Shown here piece after piece: positions 51,766 through 61,675 of a stretch of DNA of 64,000 bases. The position numbers were made by a program, and so were the translations under genes. Location: assembly GCA_937915545.1 (NCBI GenBank), contig CALGIJ010000017.1, positions 116,298 through 180,297 of the forward strand, in the 5' to 3' direction. The DNA comes from an uncultured Desulfobacterales bacterium (GTDB taxonomy: Bacteria; Desulfobacterota; Desulfobulbia; Desulfobulbales; Desulfocapsaceae). The first letter of the stretch is position 1. Every line of letters begins with the position of its first letter. The notes under the pieces are model-generated. The model saw nothing but the letters and a program-made list of their open reading frames with translations. It did not search any database and was not told the origin of the DNA.

Positions 51766-53835
51766 TCATCGCTCTTCCTTCGGCACTTTCCCGTCATCAT
51801 CAGTCGATGTTGCGCCCTTTGCGCCTTTTGCCTCTTCAATAACATCCTTCAGCGCCTTGACACGACCTACGAACTGAGCGGTGAGATCATCGACCTGTTC
51901 CTTGCTGCGAATGACATGGGGGGTGATGGCGATGAGCAGTTCGCTCTTATCCCTTGTAACCTGACTGCCTCCAAAGAGATATCCAAGCAGAGGGATATCC
52001 TGTAAGTACGGAATGCCTGCGCTGATTGCATTTTGTGTCTGTTTGATCAACCCGCCTATCACCACGGTCTGACCATCATGGGCAACGAGATTGGTTGCCG
52101 CCTTCCGCTTTATGAATGCCGGGGACTCGGCACCTCCGGTATCCCGACTGGAAACTTCGCTGTATTCTTGTGTGACTTCCAGGCGAACCACACCACTGTC
52201 GTTGATAGATGGCTTAACCTTGAGAATAAAACCGGTTTGCCGGTATTGGATCGATTGTGTTGTCGAACCAGTGGCGGTCGTTGTCTCGCCGGTTTTGGTG
52301 GGCACCTCTTCCCCCGCCTCGATGGTTGACTCCTTGTTGTCCACCGCGAGAATGTTGGGAGATGCCAGCAGATTGGTGTCCGTCTTGCTCGCTATGAGTC
52401 GAATCAACCCCGCCAGATCTCCGGCAGAATCGAACAGGCCATAGGTCAAGCCCGACAAACCTTTGCCGAGAAGCGTGTCTTTTTCGAGGTTTCCGAGCTC
52501 GTTGGGGAAAGACAATGCAAAATCTGCGGAATACCGATCCCCATTGAGAGTGATTTTTTTCTGTTTCAGCAACCATTGGATACCGTACTCCATGCCGTCA
52601 TTCAGCTTGACATCGACGATAATCACATCGATCATCACCTGCCGCGGCAAGATATCGAGTTTCTCGATAATATCATTGATTATGGCATAATCCCGTGGAG
52701 ATGCTTTTACCAGCAAGAGGTTCAAGTCCTGGTTGGGAATGAATCGTACTTCGCCGCTCAACTCGACATCCCCGGTCTCCTCTTCCGATGGGGCTTCTGG
52801 CATCTCGGCTCGTTTGACCACAACCTTTCGTTCTTCCCTTTGAGGTACTTTGGCATTCTCGCTGCCGAAAATCTCCGTCAACATTTTGGCGATATTTTCG
52901 GCACTATTATTTTGCACAGTATAGACATACAGCTTGCTGCTTTTCCCGGCATTGCCGCGATCGAGTTCCTTGACGAAATGCCCGACAAGATCGAGTGCAC
53001 TCTGCCATTTGCTGATTACTAAAAGCCCCCCGATGGTTTTGAGCGGCATAATCTGGATGCCGCCTGAATCGGTTCCAGGCAGATTGTACAATCCTTTGGC
53101 CTTGAAGATCCTATCGAGGTCTTTCGTCAGTTCGGTGACATCGGCATAAACAGGCGTATAAATGTTCCAGTAGAGATCCTTGAAGAAATCTGTATCCATC
53201 ATACTGATTATCTGCCTAATTTTCCGCAATACTTCCGGTGAATCGACAACAACCAGGCTGTTGGTCTTAACTTCGGGCAATACGACGGCTCCAGGTGACA
53301 CAAAGTTGGCAATTATCTGCGCCACATGGCTCGGTGTGAGATACGACAACTGAAAAACGCTGATTCTGTCCCCTACAGACTTCCGTCCGCCGCTCTCCTC
53401 TCCGAAAATGCTGGTGAAGCGGCCACTTGCCCCTTTCTTGACCACTTTGATCATGCCGTTCTCGCCTTCGACAATGGCAATACCGTGCAGCTGAAACACA
53501 GCGTTGAGCAGTTCCAGCAGCTGCTCGTCGGTATAAGTGCCCTTGATATTGAGCGACAAGGATCCCTGAATGCCAGGTTCGATAACATAATTGCGGCCAA
53601 GCGTTTCGCCGATGATATGGGCGAGCAGAGGCTCGATATCCATGTCATCAAGTACGAAATTTACCGGCTTCGCCTGATCCCTGTCGACTGGCATGACCAG
53701 ACTGCGATTGACATCAAGTGGCTTTGGGAGGAGTGCATCCTGGGCACGCACCGTGTAAAATGGCAACAATGCAACCCATGCAGTGATGGCCCATAGACAG
53801 ACGAATACGGAAAGGCGGGAAAAAGGACGATTCAT
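51766..53835 (-). CDS. gspD: Type II secretion secretin GspD
   Basis: The 689-residue outer-membrane channel has a signal peptide (to about 31), an N0 domain (VNFVLDDMDIEPLLAHII), three N-domains, and the secretin core with VVIGGLIKQTQNA and IPLLGYLFG near 620-650. A hydrophilic Lys/Asp/Glu-rich tail of about 50 residues ends the protein; no pilotin gene is nearby. The start at 53835 matches a normal signal peptide; the frame is open to 53910. It follows gspM by 7 bp. Confidence 0.96.
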   Translation of the reverse strand: MNRPFSRLSVFVCLWAITAWVALLPFYTVRAQDALLPKPLDVNRSLVMPVDRDQAKPVNFVLDDMDIEPLLAHIIGETLGRNYVIEPGIQGSLSLNIKGTYTDEQLLELLNAVFQLHGIAIVEGENGMIKVVKKGASGRFTSIFGEESGGRKSVGDRISVFQLSYLTPSHVAQIIANFVSPGAVVLPEVKTNSLVVVDSPEVLRKIRQIISMMDTDFFKDLYWNIYTPVYADVTELTKDLDRIFKAKGLYNLPGTDSGGIQIMPLKTIGGLLVISKWQSALDLVGHFVKELDRGNAGKSSKLYVYTVQNNSAENIAKMLTEIFGSENAKVPQREERKVVVKRAEMPEAPSEEETGDVELSGEVRFIPNQDLNLLLVKASPRDYAIINDIIEKLDILPRQVMIDVIIVDVKLNDGMEYGIQWLLKQKKITLNGDRYSADFALSFPNELGNLEKDTLLGKGLSGLTYGLFDSAGDLAGLIRLIASKTDTNLLASPNILAVDNKESTIEAGEEVPTKTGETTTATGSTTQSIQYRQTGFILKVKPSINDSGVVRLEVTQEYSEVSSRDTGGAESPAFIKRKAATNLVAHDGQTVVIGGLIKQTQNAISAGIPYLQDIPLLGYLFGGSQVTRDKSELLIAITPHVIRSKEQVDDLTAQFVGRVKALKDVIEEAKGAKGATSTDDDGKVPKEER

Positions 53836-53842
53836 TATGTGC

Positions 53843-54424
53843 TCAACGACGAGAAAAATAGAGTGTATGTAATTCCAGTTGTACGGCCAGGCGCGAGGCC
53901 TCGACATCAACGTTCTGGACCTGCAAGGATTGCAGACGACTATCGGGCAGCTTTTCGCTTATCTGCGTCAGCAAGGCGACGAGATTTTCGGTTTTTCCCT
54001 CCATGGATACAGTGACCCCCAGGAGGTCTCTACCATCCCACTGCTTCGGCGTGACTCCGTTGTAGCTCACAACTGTCATGCCGGCGCTTGTGCAGGACTC
54101 GGTGACCAGGCGCGCCAGCTGGCTATTGGCTGATTCCCGGTTTTCCCCCTCAACACCTCGCCCTGCCATGATCGCTATCTCTTGCTCCCATTCCTCCCTG
54201 CCCTCGAGGCGGGTAAGGATCTCCCCCGTTTTCTCATTGAGTTTTGCGATGTTCATTTCTCGCGCCGCTATAACCTGGGCTAACTCGTCATTGACGTCTG
54301 CAGATGGCAGGTAGAGGAATCTGACCGCCATCAACACGCAAGCCAGGGGGATACCGAAAACGATCACCGGGCTATTGCTCACCTGCTGCAAGCGCTTGAC
54401 AAACAATCGACCAGTACCGTTCAC
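53843..54424 (-). CDS. gspM: Type II secretion system protein GspM (PilO-like)
   Basis: The 193-residue protein has a TM helix at about 20-38 (VIVFGIPLACVLMAVRFLY), a coiled coil (about 45-80) and a ferredoxin-like C-terminal domain. This is the GspM/PilO layout that partners GspL. It starts with GTG at 54424, 6 bp after gspL, and ends 7 bp before gspD. Sequence conservation in this family is low, so position in the operon carries much of the call. Confidence 0.8.
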   Translation of the reverse strand: MNGTGRLFVKRLQQVSNSPVIVFGIPLACVLMAVRFLYLPSADVNDELAQVIAAREMNIAKLNEKTGEILTRLEGREEWEQEIAIMAGRGVEGENRESANSQLARLVTESCTSAGMTVVSYNGVTPKQWDGRDLLGVTVSMEGKTENLVALLTQISEKLPDSRLQSLQVQNVDVEASRLAVQLELHTLYFSRR

Positions 54425-54430
54425 TTCCCG

Positions 54431-55798
54431 TCACTCCCCACGTTGCAGTTGGAACTCGACGCGGAAACGCTCCTGGCCATCTCGATCCTTGTTAACCTGA
54501 GACGCCAGTCGAACCCCCGCAACATAGGGAATTTTCCCCCACAGTTCGAGGATGTCGGCAGCTCCCGTCCCAACCACTTCGACGGTCACGTTCCTTTCGT
54601 TCAGGTGCAAACTTGGCACCCAGGTGGTCACCGGGGTCTGTTCGGCAAGACTTTTCAATACTCCGAGCAATTCCACGCAATCGAGGCGGAACGTGCTGAC
54701 ATCGTCGTAAAATTTCTTGTTATCGAGCAGGTCCTTTTCGCCGGATGCCAGCAGAGAATGTCTCTGTTGTGCTCTCTTTGCTTCGACCTCAAGCCCTTCG
54801 GCCTTATCACGCAAGGCTCTTGCCTCCCAGCCATTACGAGCGGCCGCGGCCAGCACAGCAAGCAAAACGACAACAGCCAGCCGCAAAAAGAGTCTGCCGC
54901 CAACCTCTCTTCGCATCCTTCGCTTGCCAGGATGGAAATGCGGCATCGTTGAGCACGAAACGGCCAGCATTGCCGCACATTGACCCCAATTCTCGATATC
55001 GAGAAGGCAACTGGACATAAGGTCCTGATCGGCAAACGCCTCTGTAAGGAACTGCTGTACCGGTGCAGGCACATGAGTAGAATCCCCCCGCAGGCAGAGA
55101 ATCCGTAACGGCAAGGCAAAGGTCTCGGCCATTTTCAATTCCAGGGATGGCAGGTCCAATTTCGGCCGTTGTTTCGCGTCGAGTCGCAAGGGCAGTGACC
55201 CAGCAAACCCGGCAGCGGAATGAAAGGTCACCACGGGAAGCCGGGTCTGCATTGACACGAAAGACCCCGGCAGGTGTTCCTGGCCACAACTGCGCAGATA
55301 CAGGTCAAGGCCATAGCAGAGGGGAGCAACGGTCACCAGGGAACGAATATGTCCGGTCGTTTGAATAGCAGCAACCAGTGCCTCGACGTATCTTCTTTCC
55401 ACCCAATACAGTTGAACGCTGGCCACTCCATTACGCTCCCTGGCAAGCAGATCGCAGTAGACATCCTCACAAGAGAGCGGCAGGTAATGATCAAGTGATA
55501 AACGAATGCTGGCGATGGCTTCATCTACGGTGCAACCAGGACAGGGAATCTCACGCATCAGGTAGCGACGTCGCGCAATTCCCAAGCAGATCGCTCGACG
55601 ACGGGAAGGGGCAAGTGCTGTCAGTATCTGCCGCAAGACCTCGGTCTCCTCTTGGTGTTCATGCACCGTCAGAGTTTGCGACCGGAGGAGATCGGGCTCC
55701 CAGGAGGGTCCATCAGCGTGCTTCCCCTGCTTTACCAGAAGGCAGCTATCAATTCTGTCTCCCAAGCAGGCAAGCCCGAGGATTTCATTTCTGAACAT
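54431..55798 (-). CDS. gspL: Type II secretion system protein GspL (PilM/PilN-like)
   Basis: The 455-residue bitopic protein has an actin-like PilM/GspL cytoplasmic domain (1-300), a TM helix at about 312-330 (LFLRLAVVVLLAVLAAAAR), and a periplasmic ferredoxin-like PilN domain. It recruits the ATPase GspE to the membrane. Its start overlaps the gspK end by 14 bp. The periplasmic domain contains VPSLHLNERNVTVEVVGTG. Confidence 0.87.
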   Translation of the reverse strand: MFRNEILGLACLGDRIDSCLLVKQGKHADGPSWEPDLLRSQTLTVHEHQEETEVLRQILTALAPSRRRAICLGIARRRYLMREIPCPGCTVDEAIASIRLSLDHYLPLSCEDVYCDLLARERNGVASVQLYWVERRYVEALVAAIQTTGHIRSLVTVAPLCYGLDLYLRSCGQEHLPGSFVSMQTRLPVVTFHSAAGFAGSLPLRLDAKQRPKLDLPSLELKMAETFALPLRILCLRGDSTHVPAPVQQFLTEAFADQDLMSSCLLDIENWGQCAAMLAVSCSTMPHFHPGKRRMRREVGGRLFLRLAVVVLLAVLAAAARNGWEARALRDKAEGLEVEAKRAQQRHSLLASGEKDLLDNKKFYDDVSTFRLDCVELLGVLKSLAEQTPVTTWVPSLHLNERNVTVEVVGTGAADILELWGKIPYVAGVRLASQVNKDRDGQERFRVEFQLQRGE

Positions 55799-56885
55799 GC
55801 CTTGCCATCATTGCATACATATCTTCCTCCACCCTGAGTATCTTCGGCAAGTCGCGCCCTTCATTGACGCCCAACCAGACCCGGTACGCGGCATGGCCAG
55901 TGTCCACCTTAAGCAGCACTACCCTCAAGGATGCGCCACTTCCAGCCGCCTGCCCCATGATTTCTCCTGCGAAAGGAGGCCGAGGGAAAGGTGGCGTTTC
56001 CCTTCGCTGTGTCTCTGCCAGTCCCTCCGCCCCACCGACAACGGCCAAGTCTTCAAAAAACGCCTTGAGAGGTGGCGGGGCATAATCAAGCAACACATCA
56101 GCAGTGCCATTGTAGACTGTAAAGAGATCACGCAACCCGCCAGGCCACCGTTCGAGACCCTCTTTTCCCCTACCCAGATTAAGAGGACCGAAGAAGAGTT
56201 GCGGGCTCACTCCCAAGACCAGACGCATTTCATCGACGCTGGCAAACGGCCCATCAGCAGGCACTTGAACCAGACCGGCTCGTTGATAAGCCTCTTCCTC
56301 GGCACCCGACATGCGGACCAGATGGTCACTGTCACGCCAATCCAGCAGACAATCGGCCAACGCATCGCCTTCTCTTGCGTTTCGCCCTTGCAGCCACCGC
56401 ATCAACTGGTGAAGGAATGCCTCTTGAACTGCGTTGAGATCTACTTTCCCTTGTTCCGCTTCCACGGAGAGCCTATATTGGCGGTCTTCGATTTTCACCG
56501 TGTAGATACGCCCATCCGGAATGACTCGACCCTTTATCTCTTCCCTGTTCTCGCCCCCCACGTGCCGCTTGACCTCCACTTGCTGGTCAGCATGGTAGGC
56601 TTGCGTTCGCAGCCGAAAGCCATGGCGAGATCCCTCCTTGCCTGTATCGAGGAGAGAAAAGGTGAGCTGTCGGTTTACCACCAGAGCCAGCGAAGCGATG
56701 GCCTCCATATCCTCTATATCGTTCCAGGCATGCACCTCGGCATGATAGCGGCCACGAACTGCGACACCGTACAACATCGCCACTGTGGAGAGCATGGCGA
56801 TAACCCAGAGGACCAACACCATGACAGTACCCTGCTGCTGCCCCTTCTGGCGTAAGAAGGCAAGATGCTTACAGGTACACCTCAC
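55785..56885 (-). CDS. gspK: Minor pseudopilin GspK
   Basis: The 366-residue pseudopilin has a prepilin leader ending KGQQQG, followed by the hydrophobic helix TVMVLVLWVIAMLSTVAML. As in other GspK proteins there is no Glu at +5. The large globular part includes the alpha-domain (GKVDLNAVQEAFLHQLMRWL and DWRDSDHL). It caps the pseudopilus tip with GspI and GspJ. It starts with GTG overlapping the gspJ stop by 4 bp. Confidence 0.92.
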   Translation of the reverse strand: MRCTCKHLAFLRQKGQQQGTVMVLVLWVIAMLSTVAMLYGVAVRGRYHAEVHAWNDIEDMEAIASLALVVNRQLTFSLLDTGKEGSRHGFRLRTQAYHADQQVEVKRHVGGENREEIKGRVIPDGRIYTVKIEDRQYRLSVEAEQGKVDLNAVQEAFLHQLMRWLQGRNAREGDALADCLLDWRDSDHLVRMSGAEEEAYQRAGLVQVPADGPFASVDEMRLVLGVSPQLFFGPLNLGRGKEGLERWPGGLRDLFTVYNGTADVLLDYAPPPLKAFFEDLAVVGGAEGLAETQRRETPPFPRPPFAGEIMGQAAGSGASLRVVLLKVDTGHAAYRVWLGVNEGRDLPKILRVEEDMYAMMARHVQK

Positions 56886-57649
56886 TCTTGCACCGGCACT
56901 TCGGCCCCGTTGCTGTCCCCGTCAATTTTCCTGGCCAAGCCATCAAGAGTGCCAGCCTTGTCCGGCATTGCGACCTCTTCGCGGGAATGCTGAAATGGGG
57001 CCACAGCGAGTATCCGCCATGGCTCTTCACTATGTCTGCCATTTCTCGGTTCACACCACCGCATCGCCACCGCTAGCGGCGCATCTTCTCTTTCCTGCCA
57101 GCGCTCTTGCCATCGCTCAGGTGAACCTTCCCCAGCCTCTTCGGGCCCTTGAAAGGCGAATCGCACCTCGCCTGCAGAGCTGATCCGTGCCGTTTCCCAC
57201 CCTCTCGCGCGCATTGCCGGCAGACCATCCACAGTCAGTTCGATTGGCAGTATTCCAGTCAACTGCGAGGTGCGCGTCACTACCCGCTGTGCATACAACA
57301 GATCCGACCCCGCTCTGTCCTGCGTGTATGCGACCAGAATCACCCCTGCCGCTCCACTGCCTATGGAAGCATGACTCGTGGTAAAGACCAGACTCTCTTT
57401 GCTCCCGACAAAAATTTGCGGACTTTCGACTTGCTGGGTATTGGGGAGCACAACCGCTCGCAGTTGCCGAGTAAGCAAAGCTTCGACGGCGCACTGCGGC
57501 ATGACACGCTGATTGTTCTTACGCAAATCCATCCACGAAACCAGGCCTGAACGCAAAGAAAGGCTGAGCAAAACAATCAACAATTCGGCAAGAGTCAACG
57601 CAACCAGCAGTTCCAGCAGGGTAAAGCCGATATTTCGCCCCATCTTCAT
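56882..57649 (-). CDS. gspJ: Minor pseudopilin GspJ
   Basis: The 255-residue pseudopilin has a short leader ending NIG, then FTLLELLVALTLAELL with Glu at +5, the type IV prepilin signature. The globular domain carries the typical beta structure and a Glu/Arg-rich segment (about 175-195). It overlaps gspI and gspK by 4 bp on either side. Confidence 0.92.
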   Translation of the reverse strand: MKMGRNIGFTLLELLVALTLAELLIVLLSLSLRSGLVSWMDLRKNNQRVMPQCAVEALLTRQLRAVVLPNTQQVESPQIFVGSKESLVFTTSHASIGSGAAGVILVAYTQDRAGSDLLYAQRVVTRTSQLTGILPIELTVDGLPAMRARGWETARISSAGEVRFAFQGPEEAGEGSPERWQERWQEREDAPLAVAMRWCEPRNGRHSEEPWRILAVAPFQHSREEVAMPDKAGTLDGLARKIDGDSNGAEVPVQE

Positions 57650-58062
57650 TGGTTCTCAACAAGGCGGCGCTGGAGGTATCGCCGCCCATCGGGGGAATGA
57701 ATCACCACCACTCTCTGCATATAACCTGCAAGTGGTACCAACTCCGCTCCCTCGGCACCATCTCCCAGAAATACTGAACACTGCCCATGTTCGACAGCAA
57801 CCCGCCAGGTGGCTAAGTCCCGAGGCATTTCGAGGACTGTAGATTGTTGGCCCCGATCATCTTTCTGATCCAAAGCCCATAGAGCGTGGCGCAATACGTT
57901 CGCCGCAGCTTGCGCCTGATCGGCCCGATAGAGTCTTCTTTTTTCCTGGCTGAAACCGACAAAGCAGAGAGCGAGAAACACCCCCGCCAGTACCGTTGCC
58001 GCCAGCACCTCGAAAAGGGTGAAACCCTCGGAACCAGAGCGCTGATAGCAATGCACCATCAT
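57646..58062 (-). CDS. gspI: Minor pseudopilin GspI
   Basis: The 138-residue pseudopilin has leader SEG followed by FTLFEVLAATVLAGVFLAL (Glu +5). Tandem ATG codons start it at 58062, overlapping the gspH stop by 4 bp. Within the tip complex GspI normally nucleates GspJ and GspK assembly. Confidence 0.9.
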   Translation of the reverse strand: MMVHCYQRSGSEGFTLFEVLAATVLAGVFLALCFVGFSQEKRRLYRADQAQAAANVLRHALWALDQKDDRGQQSTVLEMPRDLATWRVAVEHGQCSVFLGDGAEGAELVPLAGYMQRVVVIHSPDGRRYLQRRLVENQ

Positions 58063-58562
58063 GGTTTCCCCGTAGTGAGCGCAACGAGGCCGAAGACTCT
58101 ATCAATTTCCACCTCGTACAATGCTCCGGTCCGAGGACTAAGCGTGAGAAAGCCTCCGGAGGAGGAACCATCTGGGTAGAACGTCAACCCTGTCGATGAT
58201 GGCGAGTAGGTCTGGAGCCTTTCCCCTTCAATCTGCACCGCTTCCGGAATGCGGTTAACGTCCCCGCCCTCGTAGAAAAAAACCCGTTCTCTGCCATCGA
58301 TGACAAAGCGGATATTGCTGGGAGTATTCATCGCCTTGACACGTGCACGCTGCAACGCGTTGCACATGTGCATTTGCACGTTGCGCTCTCGAACACCATG
58401 GATCCCCGAGGAAACAGCAACCGCAACCAAGCCCACTGCCATCGCCAGAAGGGCAACGACCACAAGCAGTTCGAGCAGAGTGAAACCGTGTTGCCCCCCG
58501 GGCAGGTCATGCCCTCGTTTTCCTGCCGGAGTCATTGACTCGTCTAGCGCCCTGGAGGCCAT
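58059..58562 (-). CDS. gspH: Minor pseudopilin GspH
   Basis: The 167-residue pseudopilin has leader GQHG followed by FTLLELLVVVALLAMAVGL (Glu +5) and a beta-rich C-terminal domain (TFYPDGSSSGG). The start at 58562 is backed by GAGGAA 5 bp upstream and overlaps the end of the FG-GAP gene by 19 bp; MTPAGKR at 58535 is the alternative. The overlap ties expression of GspH to that of the propeller protein. Confidence 0.9.
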   Translation of the reverse strand: MASRALDESMTPAGKRGHDLPGGQHGFTLLELLVVVALLAMAVGLVAVAVSSGIHGVRERNVQMHMCNALQRARVKAMNTPSNIRFVIDGRERVFFYEGGDVNRIPEAVQIEGERLQTYSPSSTGLTFYPDGSSSGGFLTLSPRTGALYEVEIDRVFGLVALTTGKP

Positions 58563-60364
58563 AACAATTCCTCGACAGCGCCATCATCCCCCCCGCTCAC
58601 ATTGTAGCCCGGACTCGCGCCAACTCCTCTGAGCGGTATGTCGAGAGAAAGGCATTGGTCTGAAGTCACCGTAAGCAAGGCCTCATAGTACCCAACGACG
58701 TCGGGTATAAAACGAGCGACGATGCGGCATTGCCTGCCCGGCTTGAGCTTTTTCTTGGAGCACCGATCCTTGACGATTGCAAATACGTCACTATCACCTG
58801 AGGCGAGGGAAATGCCGGTGATAGTCGCTGCCTTCTCCCCCGGATTATCCAGAAAGATCTCCACTTCCTGAGATTCAGTTTCGGGTGGCACCAGACCAAA
58901 GTCATAGAGAGCTTTTTCCGCTCTGATGAGTGGCGATAACGGAAAATCATAGACTTGTTCGGGGAGATAAAGAGAATCGTCAGGATCTGAGCCAGTGAGA
59001 AGTTGTCGCGAACCTAGCGCCACGGCAATACCCATCTTCCGACCATCGGAAGGGAAGCCCGGACTGACTCGCAGCTTTTGTTCCCATGTAGAGCCCAGTC
59101 CTTCGAAGATGTAGGTCATGCCAGCGTTTACACCGACGCCGTCGTGGCCAATTGCGCCAACAGCTACGTGGCTGCCGTTCATCGCCACAGAAACCCCGAA
59201 ACGGTCCCCGGCAGAAGCATCGGCCGCGGTAAGACGCGCGACCTGCGACCAGGAATGTCCACTCCTCTTGAAGATATAGGCTGCTCCGGCGTCGTGGCCG
59301 AGGCTGTCGTCGCCCGGAGATCCGATAACGGCAAACCCGCCCCAGACAGCGATGGACGCACCGAAGCCATCCCCAGCCGATTTCTCTGCGGGTTGAAGAA
59401 TGAGTGATTGCGTCCAGGTCTGACCTGTTTTATCAAAAACGTAGACCGCCCCCGCTTCGACAGCTTGCTGCTGGGCCGTACCAGGAAGCCGCGGCGCCCC
59501 CACCAGAGCGAAGTCCTTGCCAATGGCCACTGCCAAACCAAATTGCTGGGGAACCGATGAAACCTGGACAGCGCCTTCTTCGACGGCAGCAGTCACCGGC
59601 GCAGTCTGCTCAGATCCGCCTTCGACAGTGACCTGTGCCGGAACCAATTTGGCGGCATGATTCCACCATCCATGACCATCCTGGATAAAAATGTGCGCCG
59701 ACCCAACCGCATCTCCTCCTTCATCGTCGTTCCATGCCCCGACAATAACGCTGTTTCTCCACACCCCCACGGCCATGCCGAAATGATCGGAAGAACCAGG
59801 CTCATCTGCGGTCAAGCGAGCGGTTTGCCGCCACAAACCGCCCGCATCAAGTGTAAAGAGAGAGACAGTCCCGGCGTCGACCAGGCCGTTCACCGTCGCT
59901 CGAGGAGCACCGGCAATCATGAGATTATCAGATACTGCGACTGCCGCTCCGAGGAGGTTGTCGCGTCCTTCCTCCCCTTCCTTGAGCCGGGCTTCTTGCT
60001 GCCACCGCTTATCACCCTCCTGAAAAACATAAAGAGAGCCACTCCCCCCATCCTCTCCCCTGGCTCCAATAACCGCAAAGGGCCCATCGATGGCAACCGC
60101 CGAACCAAACTGGCTCCAGCTTTGAACCTGCATGGGTCTGACGATCTTGCGGCCCTTACGTATCAACGCACAGGACTCCCCTTGTTCGTCAGTCGATTCC
60201 CCGTTTACTGCCACCTCGGAAGAGGCCTCGCTGACTGCCTCTGCCAAAAGCCAGGATGGCAAAAAGAACTGCGCAGCAGCGAGCAGCACCCCACATACAG
60301 AACAATGAAGTCCAACAAGATTCCGCATCACGTTACGCCTCGTTACGGCATTAAGAATTGACAT
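58544..60364 (-). CDS. Secreted FG-GAP beta-propeller protein with Ig-like (ASH/HYDIN) domain
   Basis: The 606-residue precursor has a signal peptide (to about 43, WLLAEAVS) and about seven FG-GAP-like repeats (about 80-460), each of the form FGxAVAI...ALVGAP..AGAVYVF. A C-terminal ASPM-SPD2-Hydin-type Ig domain (about 485-585, DFGLVPPETESQEVEIFLDN) follows. It looks like an extracellular or periplasmic binding protein. It lies inside the T2SS operon between gspF and gspH and overlaps gspH. An alternative ATG at 60328 has a better ribosome site and a cleaner signal peptide. The AT-rich 99 bp upstream may hold its own promoter. Confidence 0.85.
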   Translation of the reverse strand: MSILNAVTRRNVMRNLVGLHCSVCGVLLAAAQFFLPSWLLAEAVSEASSEVAVNGESTDEQGESCALIRKGRKIVRPMQVQSWSQFGSAVAIDGPFAVIGARGEDGGSGSLYVFQEGDKRWQQEARLKEGEEGRDNLLGAAVAVSDNLMIAGAPRATVNGLVDAGTVSLFTLDAGGLWRQTARLTADEPGSSDHFGMAVGVWRNSVIVGAWNDDEGGDAVGSAHIFIQDGHGWWNHAAKLVPAQVTVEGGSEQTAPVTAAVEEGAVQVSSVPQQFGLAVAIGKDFALVGAPRLPGTAQQQAVEAGAVYVFDKTGQTWTQSLILQPAEKSAGDGFGASIAVWGGFAVIGSPGDDSLGHDAGAAYIFKRSGHSWSQVARLTAADASAGDRFGVSVAMNGSHVAVGAIGHDGVGVNAGMTYIFEGLGSTWEQKLRVSPGFPSDGRKMGIAVALGSRQLLTGSDPDDSLYLPEQVYDFPLSPLIRAEKALYDFGLVPPETESQEVEIFLDNPGEKAATITGISLASGDSDVFAIVKDRCSKKKLKPGRQCRIVARFIPDVVGYYEALLTVTSDQCLSLDIPLRGVGASPGYNVSGGDDGAVEELLWPPGR

Positions 60365-60463
60365 TCCTGACCATTTAAAGGTGGCATATGTAGCAGATTT
60401 ACTTATTGGAATGGAAGGATTTTATTTAAAATATGATATCGCAAATAATACTTCAGAAAAAAG

Positions 60464-61675
60464 TCAGAACTGCTGCAAGTCGTTGATACTGAAAATTGCC
60501 AGCAGCATGGCGACAATGATCCCGCCGATCATCACCCCCATGAAGACGATGGTCACTGGCTCGATCAGCGCCAGCAACATTTTGATCTCGTGTTCCAATT
60601 TGGTCTCGACATCGTCAGCCAACTGGAGCAGCATCTGTCCGCTGCTGCCGACCTCCTCGCCAATGGCTGTCAGATGCACCACCTGAGGAGGGAAGAACGG
60701 ATCGTCCCGCATGGCAAGACTCAAGGATCTCCCCTTGCGCACCTGCTGATACAGGCCATCTATCGACGCGCGGACAATGGCGTTATCACTAATCTCTCCG
60801 GCCAGGGCAAGTCCGCGCAGGATGGGCACACCACTTTCCATGAGCGTTCCCATCGCCCTGGCAAAGGTGGCCAGTTCCACTTGGCGGCGTAATCGTCCAA
60901 GCAAAGGCAAGCGAAGGGACCATCGACTCCAGGTCACCTGACCTCTTTCGCTGCGATACCAACGCGCCCACACCAGCCACAGAATCGCAACGACGACCAA
61001 AAGCAGCCACCACCACTGACCCAGAAACACGCTGCAGTCAGCGAGTATCTGGGTAGGCATCGGCAAGGGCTGATTGAGGTCCTGGAAAATCTGGGCAAAT
61101 TTGGGAACAACAAAAAACACCAGGGCCAACACCGACAACACGCTGAACAACACGAGAAAGGCAGGATAAATTGAGGCCTTGACGATGGCATCGCGTACTT
61201 GTCGATGACGTTCGAGATAGAGTGCAAGACGATGCATGACCAGGGAAAGCACACCACCCTCCTCGCCGACCTGAACCATGCTGACATAGAACCTCGAGAA
61301 CAGGCTGGCATGCCCATGGAGGGCCTGACTGAAGGTGTTGCCGCCGTGCAGGACGCGGTTGATGTCGGCCATCAGCCGCGAGACTCCTGCGTGGCCGCAA
61401 CTGCTGGCAACGATCGAGACAGCCCTCTCCAGGGATACTTCCTTGTTCAGGAGTGTCGCCAGTTCTCTGGTCAAAAAGAGCAGGTCGTCATGCGATATGC
61501 GTTTTTCCCTGGAAAACCCCTGGCGCCATCGTCCCGCCTCGACCTTGCGGATAACCAAAGGGAACATCTTTCGTTCACGCAGGCTATCGATCAGTTCTTC
61601 CCGACCGATGGCCTCCTCACTGCCACGCACCTTTCGCCCCGCGTCGTCGATTGCCTCATAAGTAAATCGTGTCAC
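60464..61675 (-). CDS. gspF: Type II secretion inner-membrane platform protein GspF
   Basis: The 403-residue protein has two repeated GspF/PilC domains (for example LARELATLLNKEVSLERAV-like in the first, FARAMGTLMESGVPI in the second) and three TM helices at about 170, 220 and 375. It is the membrane core turned by GspE. The start is a GTG overlapping gspE by 4 bp. A 99 bp AT-rich gap follows before the FG-GAP gene. Confidence 0.95.
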   Translation of the reverse strand: MTRFTYEAIDDAGRKVRGSEEAIGREELIDSLRERKMFPLVIRKVEAGRWRQGFSREKRISHDDLLFLTRELATLLNKEVSLERAVSIVASSCGHAGVSRLMADINRVLHGGNTFSQALHGHASLFSRFYVSMVQVGEEGGVLSLVMHRLALYLERHRQVRDAIVKASIYPAFLVLFSVLSVLALVFFVVPKFAQIFQDLNQPLPMPTQILADCSVFLGQWWWLLLVVVAILWLVWARWYRSERGQVTWSRWSLRLPLLGRLRRQVELATFARAMGTLMESGVPILRGLALAGEISDNAIVRASIDGLYQQVRKGRSLSLAMRDDPFFPPQVVHLTAIGEEVGSSGQMLLQLADDVETKLEHEIKMLLALIEPVTIVFMGVMIGGIIVAMLLAIFSINDLQQF

